From Mesorhizobium sp. INR15 (GTDB lineage: Bacteria; Pseudomonadota; Alphaproteobacteria; Rhizobiales; Rhizobiaceae), in the NCBI RefSeq assembly GCF_015500075.1, contig NZ_CP045496.1, forward strand, positions 4,474,001-4,538,000: DNA of 64,000 nt, in the 5' to 3' direction. Made by a program: the position numbers and the translations under genes. Position 1 is the stretch's first letter, and each line of letters begins with the position of its first letter. Below are positions 52,101 to 59,105 of the stretch, piece by piece. The notes under the pieces were generated by a model. The model was not told where the DNA came from. It saw nothing but the letters and a program-made list of their open reading frames with translations, and did not search any database.

Positions 52101-52172
52101 CGCGGCGGACGCCACAGCGCTGCTCCCAGCCTTGCGGCCAATGACCTTGACGTGAAGATGATAAATCGCCAT
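49125..52172 (-). CDS. traA: Ti-type conjugative relaxase/helicase TraA
   Basis: 1015 residues from ATG 52172 (MAIYHLHVKVIGRKAGSSAVASAAYRS...). The N-terminal MobA/MobL relaxase domain has a candidate nucleophile Tyr near residue 25 and the metal-binding HAHV motif (SPKPHAHVMLTMRS). The central helicase part has Walker A GFAGTGKSAML, Walker B VLVIDEAGMVG and VGDPQQLQAI. The C-terminal tail ends in the usual ELAFSHGIGRGRGIG. The gene is uninterrupted. TraA nicks oriT and unwinds the transferred strand. A candidate oriT lies directly upstream, with traC and traD divergent beyond it, as on Ti plasmids. Confidence 0.95.
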   Translation of the reverse strand: MAIYHLHVKVIGRKAGSSAVASAAYRSASRLRDERIERSHDFSAKRGVVHSEVLLPENAPQAWSDRERLWNDVEAFEVRKDAQLAREVEFALPRELSQAQGIELARGFVQAEFVSRGMVADLNVHWDRAEDGSPKPHAHVMLTMRSVDADGFGAKVRDWNSTELVERWRERWAELANERLAELDIDARIDHRSLEAQGIALEPQTQIGAPAQRIEGGGFEDGGIEADRAELHREIARDNGARIIADPSVALEAITHQQSTFTRKDIAKFSHRHSDGMEQFNEVVTAISNAPDLAELGKDGRGEDRFTTRQMIETEQRLHRAAERMVAEERHAVSDQDREAALAVAKQRGLVLSGEQTDALDHITDGHGLGVVVGFAGTGKSAMLGVARQAWAAAGYEVRGAALAGIAAENLESGSSIPSRTIASMEHGWGQGRDLLTARDVLVIDEAGMVGTRQLERVLSHAAEVGAKIVLVGDPQQLQAIEAGAAFRSIHERHGGVEIGQVRRQREDWQREATRDLATGRIGAAISAYDAQGMVHQAATRDEARSDLVERWDRDRQAEPEASRIILTHTNDEVRALNKAARDRMRAAGDLGDDVQITAERGVRNFASGDRVMFLRNERGLGVKNGTLGVIEEVSTQSMAARTDDGRSVRFDLKDYAHIDHGYAATVHKAQGMTVDRVHVLATPGMDAHGSYVALSRHRDGMDLHYGGDDFATRDRLVRTLSRDRAKDMASDYEQADPAQHYAERRGITFRERVVEIVRRIVPEKLRDKLGRLLDGLRSPADAEPSQDRVRRPGRENVGAQIGDAGPAPEREASAKGAQRDTDLQVDPEASLRRARTNALVRHARALDAILSTGNADGQGSPEPMQELKDARSAFEKVRPHGWRDAEAAYVKNPELVREAGAGRVNRIVLALQLETEIRTGLDLDPGRRADRFVERWQSLDRTSQGQYLAGDMSGYKSTRSAMSDMAKSLERDPQLESLLANRKRDLGIHTDSGRRLGAELAFSHGIGRGRGIGI

Positions 52173-52202
52173 CGCGACAGGATCATTTGCACGGCAAACC
52201 GC

Positions 52203-52233
52203 ACGTCGGCACGACGTATAAGCGCGCCCTCCC
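52203..52233 (+). other. Candidate origin of transfer (oriT, Q/Ti type)
   Basis: Between the divergent traA and traC genes, ACGTCG (52203-52208), spacer GCA, CGACGT (52212-52217) form a perfect inverted repeat that runs directly into ATAAGCGCGCCCTCCC. Known: Q-type oriTs (RSF1010) have a hairpin followed by the nick region TAAGTGCGCCCT, and Ti oriT is of the same class and lies between traA and traCD. One base differs from the RSF1010 core. Nicking is inferred, not shown. Confidence 0.75.
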
Positions 52234-52343
52234 TCGATAAATTCTCGGGATGGACCAACCCGTCCCGGGCTGTCTCGGCAACCCTGAAGCCTTCCGGCAG
52301 CTGCTCGCCTATCATTGCCGCATTGCCAACAGATGGAGACAGT

Positions 52344-52669
52344 CATGCGCAAACCACGCGACTTCGACGCGGAACTGAAGGCACTGGACAAGGCGCGGGA
52401 GCTTAAAACGCGAAAGGTGCAGCAACTTAGCGAGCTGGTGATCGCCACCGGCGCCGATCAACTCAGCACCGACGAACCGGCCGGCGCGCTGGTTGCAATG
52501 ACTGAGACGAAAGACGCCGCAAAACGTGAGGCATGGGCCGCGCGTGGGGTGATGTTTTTCGAGAGCGGGTCACGGCGAACTGCTCCTGCATCTCAGCGCA
52601 ACTTCTCGCGGCGCTTCAGCGCAATCGGGCAGCCCGCAATCGCCGCCAAGCGGCACGGGCACGCAATGA
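52344..52669 (+). pseudogene. traC: Conjugal transfer protein TraC, frameshifted
   Basis: ATG 52344 opens MRKPRDFDAELKALDKARELKTRKVQQLSELVIATGADQLSTDE, the TraC signature, with intact sequence to about EAWAARGVMFFE. After roughly 52560 the frame turns Arg-rich and runs on to 52716. The +1 frame instead reads LLLHLSATSRGASAQSGSPQ and ends in TGA at 52667-52669, one base before the traD ATG, which is where traC should end. One indel near 52560-52590 explains both. Known role: relaxosome accessory. Confidence 0.65.
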
Positions 52670-52670
52670 C

Positions 52671-52887
52671 ATGCGGGCCTGGCAGGTCGTACGCCGTAAG
52701 CGCACCCGGCATCTGATTGAACTCGGCGGTCTCGTCGTCAAGGCAGGCATCGTTGAGCTCACCAATGACGATCGCGCTAATCTACGGCGCTTTGCGTTGG
52801 ATGGCCGACAAGCTCAAAAGCGATCAGAGTGAATAGGCCCGAAAGCTATGGGCCGCAAAGAGTCAGCAGGCGTTCGAGGATGAATGA
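52671..52887 (+). pseudogene. traD: Conjugal transfer protein TraD, frameshift plus nonsense
   Basis: ATG 52671 opens MRAWQVVRRKRTRHLIELGG then LVVKAGIVELTNDDRA, the TraD core. At about 52780 the reading must shift frame (one extra A in GCTAATC) to continue IYGALRWMADKLKSDQSE; that frame then meets TAG and goes on ARKLWAAKSQQAFEDE to its stop at 52887. Two lesions in 72 codons mean it is dead. TraD is a small accessory to the TraA relaxosome. Confidence 0.68.
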
Positions 52888-53387
52888 AGCACCAGCATCG
52901 CCAAATGACGGGTCCTTTTGGCAGCAATTGAGGCAGGCGAGCGATGTCCTCCAACCGATATGGCGGAAGAACGCCGGCGAGAGATCATGCGGAAGAGGAG
53001 GGCGAATGCGAAGCGGCAGCGATTGCGGCGAGATGTCAGCGCCGAGCAGGCCTGCTCCTGAATATTTGCCGTCGGTCGAATGCGTGCTTTTCCGCCGGAT
53101 GCATCTGCCGGTCTTTGTCTCGTCGGAAAGCGGGACGCGCGGTCTCTTCGTCGATTTACGGCGGCACCTGGAAGGCGGCTGATGAACATGCCATCGCGTC
53201 TGCCTCAATGTCAAAGATCCGGTGTACATTGCCCAGCATACGCATCTTTGGCGCGATCTTCGCGGCGCTCGGAAAGTGTCGGCTTTATAAACTCCTGGCT
53301 CTTGTTCCGGGATTGAGCGCAGCAACAAGAGATCAATGCGTGCAAATAGAGGCCGGGCGCCGCGGTCCTCCCATCCATTGATTTGAA
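52888..53387. other. Degenerate region between traD and the DprA-like fragment
   Basis: Several frames are open for 80-140 codons (for example 52880-53182 starting MNEAPASPNDGSFWQQLRQASDV) but none has a ribosome site, a recognisable family or alanine/leucine use like the flanking genes. Conjugation genes such as traG would be expected here on an intact element and are absent. I call no gene. Confidence 0.4.
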
Positions 53388-53861
53388 TTGGAAACTCTGC
53401 TCCTTCAGTTACGCCATCGACAGTTTCGACCTGCCACCCGCGAGCCCAGTGCAGAAGGTCAGAAGCGCGCGCAGCAGCTGGTCAAATCGTTGGTCAAGGA
53501 CGGCTTCACGATCGTATCGGGCCTCGCAAAAGGCATTGACCGTGTCGCGCATCAGACCGCAATCGATGAGGGTGGTCGAACGATCGCGCTCATCGGCACA
53601 CCGCTGCATCATTCCTACCCGGCTGAGAATCGCGAGTTGCAGAACACGATCGCGAATGACCTTCTTTTGATCTCGCAAGTACCGGTCAAACGCTGGCAAA
53701 ACCAGTGTCTGCGCGACATGGCTCTGATCGCGAAAATTCAAGCGTGCCGATTGTCAAGCGAGGCATCTATGCCGACAGTTCGATATATCGATACTCGAAC
53801 TCATGACGAACTTGAACTGTTCGCTCTTCATTCCGATGATCGAACTTCAAGGTCAACCTAA
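53388..53861 (+). pseudogene. DprA-like Rossmann protein fragment
   Basis: The frame (TTG 53388) contains EPSAEGQKRAQQLVKSLVKDG, then FTIVSGLAKGIDRVAHQTAI and RTIALIGTPLHHSYPAENRELQ, the GxAxGID Rossmann core of the DprA/Smf family. Just before it the expected IVGTRE strand is corrupted to FRPATRE, and after VPVKRWQNQ the conserved continuation (PERN and so on) is missing, replaced by unrelated sequence. The gene has therefore lost both ends. DprA proteins load RecA on single-stranded DNA; similar stand-alone genes occur on islands. Confidence 0.6.
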
Positions 53862-54181
53862 CCGTCAGCGAAAACCTCGGTCCGCTCATCATAGGCTGCC
53901 ATCCATTCTTCTGCCGCGCGCGCAACCGCAAGTTCGATTGCGTCCGGCGCAAGAATTCCGTGGGCTAGAGCAAAGGCCTCAAAGGCAGCACGAGCCGTCT
54001 CAACGTCTTCGTTGCGGGCAAGTGCGGATTGGCAAAGCGCAACTGACGCTGTGTATTTCGGGCTGAGCCGCCCCGTCCATTCATCAAGGACTTGACGGGC
54101 TTCCTGCACAGAGGACACCGCATGGGGAAAGCCAAGTCCCACGAAGACGTGAACAGGGTGGTTGAAGCGATGAGCGGACAT
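53858..54181 (-). CDS. DUF982 protein
   Basis: 107 residues from ATG 54181; the frame is open upstream but the DUF982 pattern begins here: FNHPVHVFVGLGFPHAVSSVQEARQVLDEWTGRLSPKYTASVALCQSALARNEDVETARAAFEAFALAHGI. This short family is almost restricted to Rhizobiales and is enriched on plasmids and symbiosis islands. Function unknown. The C-terminal acidic stretch EEWMAAYDERTEVFADG follows the domain. Confidence 0.82.
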   Translation of the reverse strand: MSAHRFNHPVHVFVGLGFPHAVSSVQEARQVLDEWTGRLSPKYTASVALCQSALARNEDVETARAAFEAFALAHGILAPDAIELAVARAAEEWMAAYDERTEVFADG

Positions 54182-54960
54182 CGTTTGCAGCTCCGTTGGA
54201 TTGGGCGGTGGCCCGACTACCAAGTCTGGCGTTTGGAAGGCGCATCTGGGCAGTCGGGCCGGGGACCATTGCTGGCACTCGGATATTCTCGTCCTCCCCG
54301 CAACGATGCAAGTAATCCTTAAGGACAGCACGGTGCCTCCGAACTTGGAGTAGGCGCGCCCCCCGCCATTCGGAAAGTCGAAGCAAAAGCGCAGTTCGCG
54401 ATTGGCGCCATCCTGCGCCAATAGGAAGCTGCAGCGAATGGCGGTCAGCATTTTTGGACAGTCCTGACCGACACCGACGGGTATGGGGTTTACGGCGTTC
54501 AATCCGGCGGTGCGCGCCGGCGTTGGGGTAGGTTTTGCTGACCCCGGGCCTAGCCGACACGTTAAGTCGGCTAGCACAACCCTAATCTAAGTTAGTAAAC
54601 CTGCAAACAACGCCCAGCAAGTCCCGTTCCCTTACTGCATTGTCCCATTGCGAGACGGAATGCTGGCATCGCTCTTGCGTCGGAAGGGTACCGGATGATT
54701 CCGGCCCTGATCGCGTTCCTGATCAGGTAGCAGGCTCGCCGGGTTTGAGGTGGTTGGGGTCTTCGCCCGGCGTCATATGCCCTTCGCGTCAAAGCTCGAC
54801 CTCGGCAGCGGCCCGGTGCCCTAGTTGGGATTGGGGAGGACACCGGGCCTAACCGACGGGTCGGTCGTGAGAACGGTCCCGCGGGGGAAGATATGCGCCC
54901 ATGCTAATCTGCTCGAAAGTCAAACGAACGAGGTACAAAGAACAACAATTCGGGGGCCAA
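54182..54960. other. Non-coding stretch with two related hairpin repeats
   Basis: No supportable gene. Two related sites stand out: ACCCCGGGCCTAGCCGAC at 54541 and ACACCGGGCCTAACCGAC at 54840, 18 bases with two differences, each followed by its own complementary arm (CTAGCCGAC/GTCGGCTAG at 54550-54574; ACCGAC/GTCGGT at 54852-54865). Confidence 0.5.
54550..54574. repeat. Perfect 9-bp inverted repeat
   Basis: CTAGCCGAC (54550-54558), 7-nt spacer ACGTTAA, GTCGGCTAG (54566-54574). A weaker copy of the same repeat occurs at 54852-54865. It could be a protein-binding site or a transcribed hairpin; no T-tract follows, so it is not an ordinary terminator. Confidence 0.6.
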
Positions 54961-54963
54961 CCG

Positions 54964-55100
54964 ATGACCGGCAAACCTGCAGCAACGTATGTCGTCTGCG
55001 CGTTCGAGAAGCCGCATTGGCGCACCGTGCTGACCGCGACGCAAAAGCAGGAAGGCGATCGATATTGCCAAGGAAGTCGGCGAAAAGGTTCGGGTCTAGG
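54964..55100 (+). pseudogene. Possible frameshifted small gene
   Basis: ATG 54964 opens MTGKPAATYVVCAFEKPHWRT-VLTATQKQE. At about 55052 an extra G breaks the frame; the shifted frame reads AIDIAKEVGEKVRV and stops at 55100. The joined sequence resembles small DUF2188-type proteins (a strand, an amphipathic helix with EAIDxAKE, a strand). The evidence is thin. Between here and 55703 nothing else is supportable; one microORF of 12 codons at 55541 is preceded by a GGAGAG site but is too short to judge. Confidence 0.35.
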
Positions 55101-55703
55101 GGATAATATCGAAGGAGAAGAAGGTAATAGAACACAGCCGACGCGCTCGCAGGATGCGCTGAACATAGCTTCGGCTCTATGACGCACAGATTAGCCCGGT
55201 CATGTGGACTAGGCCGGCAACTCGCGCACCAAACCCAATGAAGATTTGTCCGTTGTCGGCGGCAAAATGCCAGCGAGCCAAAAAGAAATAGCGAGAACCC
55301 CGAGCGATCAGCACCAAATTAGCCGCATTGAATAACGGGTACGGCTCAGAGATGGCCGGCGCGCTTCTGCTGGGAGCTTGCCTGAATGGCGCCGGCCTGA
55401 CGGGTCCTGTTCAGGTCCGCCGCAGCATTAAAGTAGCTGATTCTTGACGCAGCGTCAGGTGGCTAGTGCGGCCGTATATGAAGGCATGAGATGTCAAATC
55501 CCCACACATTAGTCTGGAAGTGAAGGACCGGAGAGTATCATGGCCTCTACGTCTTTTGAGCAACCTAAGCCATATTAGGTACTCGGCGTAGATTTCGGGA
55601 ACAATATCATCAAGAGTAAGTTTCCTTCCGCGAGATCACATCAATACGATAGAATCTTACGACACTGATAACTGCAGACGAGACACCAATGTAACCCTCT
55701 TGA

Positions 55704-56726
55704 GTGTGCATTCGCAGCGAGGATCGCGCGGTGATTTTCAGAGATGGATCATATGCAATACTCCAACCTGCCAAGCGTGCGGCGTTGGTTAATTTTGGCA
55801 TTCACCACTGGAGGTGGAGTGCAATCCCTGTATGCATATGTCTTCTTTGGCTGATATTTCCTGGAGACGATCGTGCCGAACTTGTTGCCGCGCAAGGCCA
55901 ATTGGCGGCGGCAAATGCACAATTGGGCTTGATGCAGCGCGTCAAAAGAAACGCCATCCAGCAGGCGCATATGGCTGCCGACGCGGCTGCTCAGCAGGGA
56001 CGCGCGTTGAGAGATTCGGCTCAAAGGAAACAAAGTGTGGCGCTCGATCTGGAAGCGGCGCACGGGGCTATTACTTCCTTAAAAGCGAAAGCCGTTCTTG
56101 CCGAGGAAGCGCGCAATGCCATGGCGGCTTCACTTGCCCAGGCGAATCGAGCGTTTGACCAGGAACGCCGCAGGGTGGAGCTCACCGGGCGCGATCTCGC
56201 CCTAGCCCGGCAAGCCAGCGACACCAATAACACAAGTGCGGATCAGGCCGCGATCGAACTGGCCGGCGCCCTAAAGGGCCGGCAGGTCGCCGAGGCCAAC
56301 TTAAACCTTTCCAACAATGCATTGCAGCATTCATTGCAAGTTGCGCGCGCTCAGGCGGACCTGGCCGCGCGTGATCTCGACGTTGCTCACCAGGAACGTG
56401 ACGCGGCAACGCAGGCCGCCGCCGAACAACACGCGGCTCTGGAGGAAGAGCGCCAAAAGGCCCTTGCCATGGCCATCAACCTCAGTGCCGCGCGCAGCGC
56501 TATCGATCTCGTCAAATCGCAAAGTGCGCGTCGCAGCGCGCGTATAGGACGGGCAATCGAAGCGAGTGTTGCGGCAATTCCACTGGCTAGCCAGTCGGCC
56601 CGTCAACGTAACTCGTCTGAAAAAGGCAATTCAAAGGTCCACAAATCATCAAAACGCGTTGTGGTAGCGACGACGGTTACCCTCCCGGACGCGTTGCTCC
56701 CGACTACGCAGGGCCCTCGACAATGA
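55704..56726 (+). CDS. Membrane-anchored coiled-coil protein
   Basis: 340 residues from GTG 55704; no strong ribosome site, so the start is uncertain. One membrane segment (SAIPVCICLLWLIF, residues about 38-52) is followed by roughly 230 residues of heptad-like Ala/Gln/Glu/Arg sequence (ELVAAQGQLAAANAQLGLMQRV; DLEAAHGAITSLKAKAVLAEEARNAMAASL) and a basic Ser-rich C-terminus. This points to an inner-membrane anchored coiled coil. No family recognised. It lies 52 bp before a glycine-rich secreted protein gene that an IS has split. Confidence 0.65.
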   Translation: MCIRSEDRAVIFRDGSYAILQPAKRAALVNFGIHHWRWSAIPVCICLLWLIFPGDDRAELVAAQGQLAAANAQLGLMQRVKRNAIQQAHMAADAAAQQGRALRDSAQRKQSVALDLEAAHGAITSLKAKAVLAEEARNAMAASLAQANRAFDQERRRVELTGRDLALARQASDTNNTSADQAAIELAGALKGRQVAEANLNLSNNALQHSLQVARAQADLAARDLDVAHQERDAATQAAAEQHAALEEERQKALAMAINLSAARSAIDLVKSQSARRSARIGRAIEASVAAIPLASQSARQRNSSEKGNSKVHKSSKRVVVATTVTLPDALLPTTQGPRQ

Positions 56727-57360
56727 AGCTGGTGACGGCCGGAGAAAATCGAACCTGCGCCGCTGGAGGAAACCGTCAATGTACAAATACGTGGCAGTCG
56801 CAATGATGATCGGAATGGCTGAACCTGCCTGGGCCCTTGACGTGGGTGGTGGCGGCAAGGTTGGCGGGCTTGGGTTTGGTGCTGGAGTGAGCGTCGGTGC
56901 ACAAGGTGCCTCTTTCGGAGTCGGTGCTAGCGTCGATGGTGTGGGTGGAGCAAACATCGGGGGATCCGTCGGCACGGGCAACGGGTCCGTCGGCGTAGGC
57001 GTCGGTGCTGGCGGCAAGCCGGGGCGTACAAGCGCGGACGTGTCGACAGGTACTGCCGGCTCGGCGTCCGCTAAGGCGTCAACTGCAGGCAGCCCAGCAC
57101 CAGATAATGCGGCGATTGGTTCGGCCAATGGCACGAAGCCTAGCATCAACCTGCCGTCCACTCTAAGGCCTTCCAATGCTGGACGCGGCGAGTTCGGGCG
57201 GGTTTCAATCGGCTATCCCCTTGGACCGTTGGAATCTCTGAAAGCGATACCTGGTGCCCCGCCTGAAGTAGTTAGTGCCTGCCGAGCGGCAATCTGAGGT
57301 GGTGCCGGATTTTGAGACAGGGGCATAAGGTGGATCGCCCGATGAAGAGGACGATCCAGT

Positions 57361-57642
57361 ATGAAGACACGCAGACGGTTTACGGCCGATTTCAAGGCCA
57401 AGGTTGCGCTTGAGGCGATCCGCGGCGAGCGGACGATTTCTGAACTGGCGACGAAGCATCAGCTTCACCCCAACCAGATCACGCAGTGGAAGCGGCAGGC
57501 CATCGAGAACCTGGCCAAGGCGTTCGACGACAAGGCCGCGGATGCGCAGGTCGGCCGGGAAGCCGAGGTAACGAAGCTTCACGCCAAGATCGGCCAGCTC
57601 GTGGTCGAGCGGGATTTTTTGGCCAAGACCTTCGATCGCTGA
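57361..57642 (+). CDS. IS3-family transposase OrfA
   Basis: 93 residues: MKTRRRFTADFKAKVALEAI, then RGERTISELATKHQLHPNQITQWKRQAIENL, the helix-turn-helix of IS3 OrfA, and a leucine-zipper-like end (EVTKLHAKIGQLVVERDFLAKTF). Near its end T TTT TTG (57615-57621) is a heptamer suited to -1 frameshifting into the orfB frame, producing the OrfAB transposase. Confidence 0.93.
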   Translation: MKTRRRFTADFKAKVALEAIRGERTISELATKHQLHPNQITQWKRQAIENLAKAFDDKAADAQVGREAEVTKLHAKIGQLVVERDFLAKTFDR

Positions 57643-57659
57643 GCCTGGATCGGAGGAGA

Positions 57660-58496
57660 ATGATGATCAATCCCGATCACCCACGGCTCTCGATCCGCCG
57701 CCAGTGCGAGCTTGTCTCGATCTCGCGGGCGTCATTCTATCGACAGCCCGTCGACGAGACGCCCGAGACCCTCAAACTGATGCGCGTCATCGACGAGGCC
57801 TTCATGGAAATGCCCTGGTATGGCTCCAGACAGATGGCGCGGCATCTGCGGCGTCAGGGTTGCTGCGTCGGCCGCAAGCGGGTCCGGCGGCTGATGCGCA
57901 AGATTGGCTTATCGCCGATCTACCAGGCGCCGAAGACCAGCACGCCGCATCCTCAGCACCGCATCTATCCCTACCTGCTGCGGCACCTGGCGATCGAACG
58001 GCCGGACCAGGTCTGGTGCGCCGACGTGACCTATATCCCGATGCGGCGCGGCTTTCTCTACCTCGTCGCCGTCATGGACTGGTTCAGCCGCAAGGTGCTC
58101 GCCTGGCGGCTGTCGAACACGATGGATGCCGACTTCTGCGTTGCCGCGCTTGAAGAGGCGATCGCCCGCTACGGCAGGCCCGACATGTTCAACACGGATC
58201 AGGGAAGCCAGTTCACCAGCTTCGCCTTCACGTCGACGCTGAAGGACGCTGGGATCCGCATCTCCATGGACGGGCGCGGCCGCTGGATGGACAACGTCTT
58301 CATCGAGCGGCTATGGCGAAGCCTCAAATACGAATGCGTCTTCCTCAGCGCCTTCGAGACCGGCAGCGAGGCGCGCAAAGGCATCGGTTCCTGGATTGAC
58401 TATTACAATCGGCTGCGCCCGCACTCTACCTTCTCCGGCAGGACGCCCGACGAGGTCTATGCTATCGCAGAAATGACGGAGCTATTGGCGGCGTAG
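57660..58496 (+). CDS. IS3-family transposase OrfB (integrase catalytic domain)
   Basis: 278 residues from ATG 57660. HTH_21 region (AFMEMPWYGSRQMARHLRRQG), then the rve catalytic core with DDE residues: WCADVTYIPM (D), FNTDQGSQFTS (D) and the E in NVFIERLWRSLKYE. The frame extends upstream into orfA in the -1 phase, as expected for a programmed frameshift. Intact, so transposition may still be possible. Confidence 0.94.
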   Translation: MMINPDHPRLSIRRQCELVSISRASFYRQPVDETPETLKLMRVIDEAFMEMPWYGSRQMARHLRRQGCCVGRKRVRRLMRKIGLSPIYQAPKTSTPHPQHRIYPYLLRHLAIERPDQVWCADVTYIPMRRGFLYLVAVMDWFSRKVLAWRLSNTMDADFCVAALEEAIARYGRPDMFNTDQGSQFTSFAFTSTLKDAGIRISMDGRGRWMDNVFIERLWRSLKYECVFLSAFETGSEARKGIGSWIDYYNRLRPHSTFSGRTPDEVYAIAEMTELLAA

Positions 58497-58755
58497 AAAC
58501 AACCCCGATCCACCTTAGCCAAGCCGCCAAACTGTCTCACCAAGCGGGACCACCTCAATCGTGTCTGCCGCGAAGCCGCTCGGTGCCGTGCATGTAACCG
58601 TGGTTAGCGCTGGTCTAACACGCCAAGATACAGCCGAGCTGATGGCACCGATTAAGGTTCGAATACAGTACGCAAACCAAGGCCGCCTCCAAGTTCGACA
58701 GGCGGAAGTCGTTTGTCACCTCGATAAGGCGCGAAGGGTTGTTGCTGTAATATAG

Positions 58756-59105
58756 CAAGCAAGTGCCGACTGCCGAACCTCGCGCCGGCAAGGGATGGGG
58801 GGAGGCGAGAGCACCTGTTCATTTGGTGTGCCGTCGGAAATCGGGCGCTTCCTGTTGGGGACGAGCCGGTGCGTAAGACCATCGTTAGGCCGCTGATATC
58901 TCCGAGTGGCGACCACTACCGGGCGCTGCAACGCACGAGGCGTTGCCAGAAACGGTGAAAGACAATCCCGGCCATGATCCGCTGTTCATCAAATGGATTG
59001 GGAGGACCGGTGCAGCCTCCACGGTCGGGTAAGCGCGCCTGCGACGCTCGCGAAAAGAGTTTCTTCAGCGCAGCATTCGCCGCTTCCGAAAAAGCGGCCG
59101 GCATC
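58756..59105. other. Non-coding region between the split gene and the sugar locus
   Basis: No supportable gene, tRNA or IS end. Short open frames on both strands have no ribosome sites or known motifs. This probably marks the boundary between the degraded accessory island and the polysaccharide gene cluster. Confidence 0.4.

Larger units (their letters stand above)
57295..58557 (+). mobile_element. IS3-family insertion sequence, complete
   Basis: A 1263-bp element with ends TGAGGTGGTGCCGG (left, 57295) and, read inward from 58557, TGAGGTGGTCCCGC; both ends then share a GAGACAG block. A 3-bp target duplication ATC lies at 57292-57294 and 58558-58560. It carries overlapping-frame orfA and orfB. 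It has split a glycine-rich protein gene. Confidence 0.92.
56779..58755 (+). pseudogene. Glycine-rich secreted protein gene split by an IS3-family element
   Basis: The 5' part (56779-57297) encodes a signal peptide (MYKYVAVAMMIGMAEPAWA) and a mature region of Gly/Val/Ser repeats (GVSVGAQGASFGVGASVDGV, GNGSVGVGVGAGG). It reads VVSACRAAI and stops inside the IS end. After the IS, the same frame resumes at 58561: VSAAKPLGAVHVTVVSAGLTRQ ... VCHLDKARRVVAVI, stop at 58753-58755. Removing the IS and one ATC target repeat restores one 236-residue frame. The C-terminal domain looks like a compact alpha-beta module. Family not recognised. Confidence 0.82.

Noticed and set aside
52945..53381. A 145-codon frame downstream of traD
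   Set aside because: No ribosome site, no family, many Arg/Cys/Ser codons, and equally long frames exist in both other phases.
54748..54757. TGAGGTGGT-like sequence identical to the IS3 end, suggesting a solo IS end
   Set aside because: Only nine bases match and the rest of the inverted repeat is absent; chance is likely.
55440..55700. Possible nod box or sigma54 promoter before the coiled-coil gene
   Set aside because: No ATC-N9-GAT repeats and no GG-N10-GC spacing were found.
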